Assembly: GCA_047639555.1 (NCBI GenBank)
Contig: JBLIOE010000002.1
Location: 178,806 to 242,805 of the forward strand
DNA: 64,000 nucleotides
Reading direction: 5' to 3'
From: JAJRXC01 sp047639555
Lineage (GTDB): Bacteria; Actinomycetota; Acidimicrobiia; Acidimicrobiales; Aldehydirespiratoraceae
Below the pieces are notes generated by a model. It searched no databases, was not told where the DNA came from, and worked only from the letters and a program-made list of their open reading frames with translations. The translations under genes and the position numbers were made by a program. Positions 59,401 through 64,000 of this stretch are shown piece by piece. The stretch's first letter is position 1. Each line of letters begins with the position of its first letter.

Positions 59401-60527
59401 GTCGTCACCATCTCATCAAGCGCGCCGGCGAGGCGAGCGGCCAGTACGTCGTAGCTAAATTCGGTTTCGGCTCGGGCCCGGCTGGCAACGGCCATCTCGG
59501 CGCGGCGCTCCGGCGAGTCGAGGAGTTCGGCGATCGCATCGGCGACGGCATCGACGTCGGTGGGGTCGTCGACCACCAGGCCGGTTTCGTCGTGGGCGAC
59601 GGCCTCGTGGGCGCCGCCGCTACGACCCGCGACCTGCGGCACTCCGGCGGCTGCGGCTTCCACAAAGACGATGCCGAAGCCTTCCTGCTCGAGTCCGCCC
59701 CAGCGCGACCGGCACAACATTGCGAACACATCGCCGCAGGCGTAGAGATCCGGCATGTCGGCATCAGGGAGGCGGCCGAGCAATGTGGCTGGGGCATCAA
59801 GATCGTCGATCAACTTCTGGAGGCGACGCTGATCACGGCCACCTCCCGAGATCGCGAAGTGCACGCTCGGGTGTTGCTTGATCACCTTCACCGAGGCACG
59901 GATCAAGACATCCATCCCCTTGCGCGGCACCAGACGGCTGGCCGAGGTGACGAGGAGACCATCGTCGGGTAGCCCTAGTCGGGCCCGCACGGCTCGTCGT
60001 TGGGCATCGTCGAGTGGGGAGATCCGGCCGACATCAACCCCGGGCGGAACAATCGTGGTGGGCAGCGAACGCCCAATCGAACGTTCGGCTTCCGCGGCCG
60101 GATAACCACCAGCGGCGATCACTCCAACCGCGCCGTTCAGCACCCGGTTCAAGAGTGTGTGAGTGATCGGCACCCGGCCCGGAATAGTGACCTCGGCGCC
60201 GTGGAGCACGACGCCATACGGTCGGTCGAGGTGTGGTCCGATCAGTCCGGCGGGCACCGCGGGGTCGAGGATCACGAGTTCAGCCTCGTATTCCGCGGCG
60301 AGGGCATTGACGCGCCGGGCCAGCAGCGGTTGCGGCAGCAGCCAAGGTTCGCGGCTGCGAACAATCGTGAAATCCTGCGCCGCGTCGAACGCCTCGGTGC
60401 CCTCGTAGGGCGTTGTGTGCACAACAACATCGTCGGCGGGCAGACGGCGCCACAGCTCCCACAGATAGCTCTGGATACCGCCGACCTTCGGCGGGAAGTC
60501 GTTGGTAACAAGCAGATGGCGGACCAC
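59397..60527 (-). CDS. GT4 glycosyltransferase (PimB-like)
   Basis: The 376-residue GT-B enzyme resembles actinobacterial mannosyltransferases of the PimB group: VTNDFPPKVGGIQSYLWELW at the N terminus, VVLHGAEVTIPGRVPIT, then VTSASRLVPRKGMDVLIRAS, LLGRLPDADMPDLYACGDVF and the EX7E motif in EGFGIVFVEAAAAGVPQV. The likely product is a mannosylated phosphatidylinositol or other lipid-linked glycan. The GTG at 60527 starts 10 bases after the queG stop; a frame open to 60593 overlaps queG and is rejected. A small membrane gene follows. Confidence 0.85.
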   Translation of the reverse strand: MVRHLLVTNDFPPKVGGIQSYLWELWRRLPADDVVVHTTPYEGTEAFDAAQDFTIVRSREPWLLPQPLLARRVNALAAEYEAELVILDPAVPAGLIGPHLDRPYGVVLHGAEVTIPGRVPITHTLLNRVLNGAVGVIAAGGYPAAEAERSIGRSLPTTIVPPGVDVGRISPLDDAQRRAVRARLGLPDDGLLVTSASRLVPRKGMDVLIRASVKVIKQHPSVHFAISGGGRDQRRLQKLIDDLDAPATLLGRLPDADMPDLYACGDVFAMLCRSRWGGLEQEGFGIVFVEAAAAGVPQVAGRSGGAHEAVAHDETGLVVDDPTDVDAVADAIAELLDSPERRAEMAVASRARAETEFSYDVLAARLAGALDEMVTT

Positions 60528-60537
60528 AGCGCGGACC

Positions 60538-61677
60538 CTACGCGCCCGGTGTGTCGAGAGCGGCGTCGGCGGCGGGGACGACCGTTCGCTCACGCTCGAC
60601 TATCACTTCGGGCGCGTCGTCAGAAGCGACAGAAACCAAGAGACGGTCGAGACCGAGCCGCCGGGCGGCCCAGACCGCATGGGCCCGCACGAGCGGCCGC
60701 GGGTCGGTGAGGCTCGCGGTGAGGGCCACCTCGGTGCGCAGGTCGGCCGCGTCGCCAACGTTGCCCAGCACGACGAGCAGGTTGCGCCGCAGGTAGGCCG
60801 GATCGCGCTGGGGGATATACCAGCGGCCGAGCCGAGCGAGCAGCGCGTCATCGTCGAGTGAGAGCGCATCGAAGAGCGGGACCCAAGCCCCGTCGTCGCC
60901 CGCGTCGGACGGTCGGCGGCGGCGGATCTGGTTGGGCGGGCACACGTCTTGGCAGTCGTCGCATCCGTAGATGCGGTCGCCTAAGGCCACGCGGTATTCA
61001 ACCGGGAACACACCCTCAGCCTGCAGGAGCCACGCCAAACAACGGCGGCCGTCGATGACCCCCGGTTCGATGATCGCCCCAGTGGGGCAGCCGTCGAGGC
61101 ATTGCCGACAGGAACGACAGCCATCCTCAACGATCGGCGGCTCAGCCAGCAGCAGGGGCGCGTCGGTGAGCACGGAGCCGAGAACAACCAGGCTCCCCAC
61201 ACCGGGCACGAGCACATTGCTGCTCTTGCCCCACCAACCAATTCCCGCTCGATGGGCCACGGCGCGATCAACGAGGTGATTCTGGTCGGCCAGCACGATC
61301 GCTCGGTGGCCGTCAGCGCGCAGCGATGCCGCCATCACTTCGAGCCCGGCCCGCAGTTCGGCGTAGTGGTCTTCCCACGAATAGGCGGCCACCCGGCCGA
61401 CGGGTTCACCGATGGGCACCGGCGGCGCCTCACGCTGATAGTCGTAGGCCCCCACGATGAGGGCGGTTGCGCCCGGCAGCGACCGCTCCGGGTCGGTGGA
61501 TCGAGCGGGATTACGGTAGGTGAACTGCATCCCGGCGTGAAGGCCACGGGCCTTACGGTCCACCAGGTCGTCGAAGACCGGCGTGAAGGGCTCGGCGCTC
61601 GTGAACCCGACTGCGCAGAGGCCGGCCGAGCGGCCGAGCGCTTCGAGGGCGGCGAGATCGGTGGTCACACCTGCCAT
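60538..61677 (-). CDS. queG: Epoxyqueuosine reductase QueG
   Basis: QueG completes queuosine synthesis on tRNA, using cobalamin and two 4Fe-4S clusters. In this 379-residue protein the clusters are bound by CRSCRQCLDGCPTG with CLAW and by CDDCQDVCPPN. The B12-binding domain includes AAYSWEDHYAELRAGLEVM and HRAGIGWWGKSSNVLVPGVG, and a HEAT-like C-terminal region follows (RLGRWYIPQRDPAYLRRNLL). No queC, queD, queE, queF, tgt or queA is in this window, so it may act in salvage, have partners elsewhere, or have a related function. It overlaps no neighbour. Confidence 0.9.
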   Translation of the reverse strand: MAGVTTDLAALEALGRSAGLCAVGFTSAEPFTPVFDDLVDRKARGLHAGMQFTYRNPARSTDPERSLPGATALIVGAYDYQREAPPVPIGEPVGRVAAYSWEDHYAELRAGLEVMAASLRADGHRAIVLADQNHLVDRAVAHRAGIGWWGKSSNVLVPGVGSLVVLGSVLTDAPLLLAEPPIVEDGCRSCRQCLDGCPTGAIIEPGVIDGRRCLAWLLQAEGVFPVEYRVALGDRIYGCDDCQDVCPPNQIRRRRPSDAGDDGAWVPLFDALSLDDDALLARLGRWYIPQRDPAYLRRNLLVVLGNVGDAADLRTEVALTASLTDPRPLVRAHAVWAARRLGLDRLLVSVASDDAPEVIVERERTVVPAADAALDTPGA

Positions 61678-61698
61678 CGTGGCATGTGTGGCCGCGAA

Positions 61699-61986
61699 TC
61701 AGGCGACGCCGGGCCGCGGGCTGAATCGGCTCGCCGGAACAAGGCCGGCATCGGCCAGTAGCTCAACCGCCCGCTTCTCCTCCGCATCGAGCACAACCGG
61801 CGTGCCCGCCTCATGACCAACGAGATAACTGACCATGCAGTCATCGCACGCATCGGTGGCGCGGGCGACACAAACGTCGCAATCGATGATGAGCGCGGCC
61901 TCGGGCGGCGGAAACTCATCAAGGAAGCGGACAAAATCGGGCCCGATGTCGTCGGGCACCAACCGGAGGTGGGGATGTGCTGGCAT
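61699..61986 (-). CDS. Small Cys-rich hypothetical protein, 95 aa
   Basis: The 95-residue product contains a compact Cys cluster, CDVCVARATDACDDCMV, with spacing C-x2-C-x7-C-x2-C, likely binding zinc or iron. The rest is acidic (DFVRFLDEFPPPEAALIIDC) with a C-terminal helix (DAEEKRAVELLADAGLVP). I know similar small proteins from actinobacteria but no function. ATG at 61986 is chosen because longer upstream readings lack homology. It lies 21 bases upstream of queG and diverges from the GMC operon 45 bases away. Confidence 0.7.
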   Translation of the reverse strand: MPAHPHLRLVPDDIGPDFVRFLDEFPPPEAALIIDCDVCVARATDACDDCMVSYLVGHEAGTPVVLDAEEKRAVELLADAGLVPASRFSPRPGVA

Positions 61987-62031
61987 GGACCGCACGTTAC
62001 GGAGGGGGTGTGACAGCGGTAGGTTTCCGCC

Positions 62032-62535
62032 GTGCCCGAGCCGACCGAAGCCCCCGCATCCGGCGTGGATCGTCGTTCGGTGCTGCGCATTGGCAGCGGC
62101 GGCGCCGTGGCGCTGGTCCTTGGAGTCGGGGTGGGATGGCTCGACCGCCGCGGCGGCACGTCCACCGCTGATCCCCTCGCCGACTTCCTCGCGGCAGAAG
62201 CCGACGCAACCGAGTCCACCTTGCCGCCAGCGACGACGCCGCCAACCACAACCGCTCCAGTCACCCTGCCGGAGATCGGCGCCGTCGATCCCGGGATCAT
62301 TGCGCTCGGACACCGAGCCCTCGAGATCCACGACCTCGGCGGACTCGATGAACTCTTGGCCACCTTCCCCGCCTCGGGGTCGTCGATCGCCGACCCCGTC
62401 CTCACCGCCGCCACCCTCACCGCCAATGAGTTCCGCAACGGTGACACCCTCGTAGTCGACGGCTGGGTTCTCGCCGCCTCTGAGGTTCGCGCCGCCGCGA
62501 CCCTTGCGCTCATGTGTGATGAGGTCTCGTGCTGA
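62032..62535 (+). CDS. Tat-exported small subunit partner of GMC oxidoreductase
   Basis: The 167-residue protein starts with a twin-arginine signal: DRRSVLRIGSGG (Arg14-Arg15) followed by VALVLGVGVGWL. After a Thr/Pro-rich linker (PPATTPPTTTAPVTLPE) comes a helical domain with a single Cys pair at the end (LMCDEVSC). Its place directly before a GMC oxidoreductase that has no signal of its own suggests it is the small subunit that carries the flavoprotein across the membrane, like gluconate 2-dehydrogenase subunit 3. That role is inferred from context. The GTG of the next gene overlaps its end. Confidence 0.75.
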   Translation: MPEPTEAPASGVDRRSVLRIGSGGAVALVLGVGVGWLDRRGGTSTADPLADFLAAEADATESTLPPATTPPTTTAPVTLPEIGAVDPGIIALGHRALEIHDLGGLDELLATFPASGSSIADPVLTAATLTANEFRNGDTLVVDGWVLAASEVRAAATLALMCDEVSC

Positions 62536-64000
62536 TCGAGGCTGACTCGCTCGACAGCGGCACCCGTCTCGCCGCTGACGTCTGCATCATCGGCGCCGGG
62601 GCAGCCGGCATCACGCTCGCGCTTGAGCTCACGGCGGCGGGCCACGAAGTTCTGCTGATCGAGTCCGGCGGTCGAGCGGAGGAGATCCCCACGCAGGATC
62701 TCGCCGCGGGCACCAGCATCGGCAACCCGTCCACCACGCTCGATTCGCCGGTCCGTCTCGACCAGATGCGACTTCGTTATCTCGGCGGCACAACCAACCA
62801 CTGGGCCGGGTTCTGCCGTCCCCTCTCCCCCGTCGATTTCGAGGTTCGTGATCATCTCGCCGTTTCCGGCTGGCCGATCGCGTTCACCGACCTCGACCCC
62901 TACATGGCCCGGGCCGCCGAATGGGTGCGAATCAGCGGCGCTGATTTCGATCTCGACCGCTGGCAACAACGGCTCGGGCTTCAGGCGCTCGATCTCAACT
63001 CCGAGCGAGTCGAGTCGTTTGTGTACCAGCTCACCTTCCCCACCAAATTCGGCGAGGTCTACCGTTCCGAGCTGGAGTCGACCGAAAATCTGCGCGTTCT
63101 CCTCCACGCCAACGTGGTCAACATCGCCACCCAAACCGGCAACCATGTGAGCGGTCTCGACCTCCGCACCCTTGGCGGCAAACAGATTCAGGCGGAAGCC
63201 ACCGCCTATGTCCTCGCCACCGGCGGCATCGAGAACCCCCGTCTTCTGCTCTCCTCTACCGACCACGATCCGGCCGGTCTCGGCAACACCAACGACCTCG
63301 TCGGCCGCTACTTCACCGAGCACCTGCAGGTCTACGCCGGCTTCGGAGTGCTCGACACCGATCCGGCCGGCATGGTCGGTTTCCAGGGCGCCGATGTCAC
63401 CATCGAAGGAGGGCGACATGCGGGCAGCACCCATGGCGCGAAGTTCGCGCTTGGGCTCACCGATGCCCATGTCCGCGACGAAGCAACGACCGGTCTCGAG
63501 ATCCAACTCCTGACCGGCACGTACCCGCTCGGGGTGCCGCTTCAGCACGACGGCGCCACCCTGGCCGACGTGGCCGGACTTCTCGGCCACGAGGGCATCG
63601 AGCCTCGCACCACCGTCTATCTCCAGGGGCTGGCCGAACAGGAGCTTGACCGGGACAGTCGGGTGTTGCTGGGCCGCGCCACTGATGCGCTCGGAATGCG
63701 CCGGGTCGAACTCGACTGGCGATACAGCCAGGCCGATCGCCAGCGAGCGCTCGACGGCTTCCGTGTTGCCGCCGAGGAGATCGGTGCCGCCGGCCTCGGA
63801 CGAGTGCAGCTCGTGCCGGGGGGTGTCCACGCCGACGCCATCGACCATCTCGTGCCCGGCGAGTTCATCTCGCTGTACTCCTCAAATCCATCGGCGATCA
63901 ACGAGGAGACGTTTCCGATCGGCATGGGTTTTCACCACATGTGCACGACTCGTATGTCGGCCGACGCGTCCACCGGCGTGGTCAACACCGATTGCCGAAT
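62529..64000 (+). CDS. GMC oxidoreductase, large FAD subunit (3' end outside window)
   Basis: The visible 490 codons encode a GMC-type FAD alcohol oxidoreductase. GAGAAGITLALELTAAGHEV at 22-41 is the ADP-binding fold, LGGTTNHWAGFCRPLSP the flavin-contact segment, YVLATGGIENPRLLLSS the second signature, and HHMCTTRMS near the edge is the C-terminal catalytic region. No signal peptide is present, so export by the upstream Tat subunit is likely. GTG overlaps the stop of the small-subunit gene by 7 bases. The substrate is unknown; the C terminus is cut off. Confidence 0.9.
   Translation, partial: MLIEADSLDSGTRLAADVCIIGAGAAGITLALELTAAGHEVLLIESGGRAEEIPTQDLAAGTSIGNPSTTLDSPVRLDQMRLRYLGGTTNHWAGFCRPLSPVDFEVRDHLAVSGWPIAFTDLDPYMARAAEWVRISGADFDLDRWQQRLGLQALDLNSERVESFVYQLTFPTKFGEVYRSELESTENLRVLLHANVVNIATQTGNHVSGLDLRTLGGKQIQAEATAYVLATGGIENPRLLLSSTDHDPAGLGNTNDLVGRYFTEHLQVYAGFGVLDTDPAGMVGFQGADVTIEGGRHAGSTHGAKFALGLTDAHVRDEATTGLEIQLLTGTYPLGVPLQHDGATLADVAGLLGHEGIEPRTTVYLQGLAEQELDRDSRVLLGRATDALGMRRVELDWRYSQADRQRALDGFRVAAEEIGAAGLGRVQLVPGGVHADAIDHLVPGEFISLYSSNPSAINEETFPIGMGFHHMCTTRMSADASTGVVNTDCR

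Noticed and set aside
61665..63848. 727-codon minus-strand open frame
   Set aside because: Antisense to the GMC oxidoreductase and its small subunit; composition is that of a reverse-frame shadow.

Overview
The window is a dense, high-G+C chromosomal segment of an actinobacterium. Markers are an FtsA-less division cluster with SepF, YggT and DivIVA, a Bpa/PafE-type proteasome activator, a polyprenol-phosphate mannose synthase type glycosyltransferase, and many GTG starts. Lysine/alanine-rich histone-H1-like tails on several unrelated proteins and the gene content suggest the class Acidimicrobiia (Ilumatobacter-like), but that placement is inference. No rRNA, tRNA, CRISPR array, prophage or insertion sequence was recognised. 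No gene-free stretch exceeds about 250 bases.

Layout. 1-7.3 kb (minus): purine operon purL-purQ-purC-purE-purK-purF, with a PurS-like region fused to PurL and purF cut by the window edge. 7.4-11.7 kb (minus): a Popeye-like cyclic-nucleotide-binding membrane protein, a thiolase plus DUF35 pair with H1-like tails, a nitroreductase, and an unknown gene with a structured leader. 11.8-17.1 kb (minus): dnaE, bpa and an alkaline-phosphatase-fold gene; three phased DnaA-box-like sites precede dnaE. 17.2 kb (plus): an Rrf2 regulator. 17.7-37.4 kb (minus): the division and cell-wall (dcw) cluster mraZ-rsmH-ftsL-ftsI-murE-mraY-murD-ftsW-murG-murC-murB-ftsQ-ftsZ-pgeF-yggS-sepF-yggT-divIVA, then a DksA-like gene and rluD. 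murF is absent from this cluster. Its head carries a LexA-type box, a possible promoter, a 10-bp-phased MraZ operator, and a highly structured RNA between mraZ and rsmH.

37.6-40 kb (minus): lipoate-ligase-like, HNH endonuclease, small unknown and ROK kinase genes. 40-44.5 kb (plus): a MoxR-DUF58-transglutaminase operon. 44.5-48.4 kb (minus): DUF3040, DNA polymerase IV, NUDIX, a RodZ-like HTH protein and a dolichol-type mannosyltransferase. 48.4-52.4 kb (plus): a small membrane protein, an inositol-phosphatase-family enzyme, and an MtrA-MtrB-LpqB-like signalling trio. 52.4-56.2 kb: phosphofructokinase, glycerol kinase and an alanine-type aminotransferase. 56.2-62 kb (minus): an SMC-like coiled-coil protein without a P-loop, START-domain and membrane proteins, a GT4 glycosyltransferase, QueG, and a small Cys-rich protein. 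62-64 kb (plus): a Tat-exported small subunit and a GMC oxidoreductase cut by the right edge.

Most neighbouring genes in these operons overlap by GTGA or ATGA, so translation is probably coupled throughout. The most unusual material is regulatory or architectural: the rsmH leader RNA, the leader at 11.7 kb, the dnaE upstream sites, the mraZ upstream sites, the H1-like tails, and the P-loop-less SMC-like protein.
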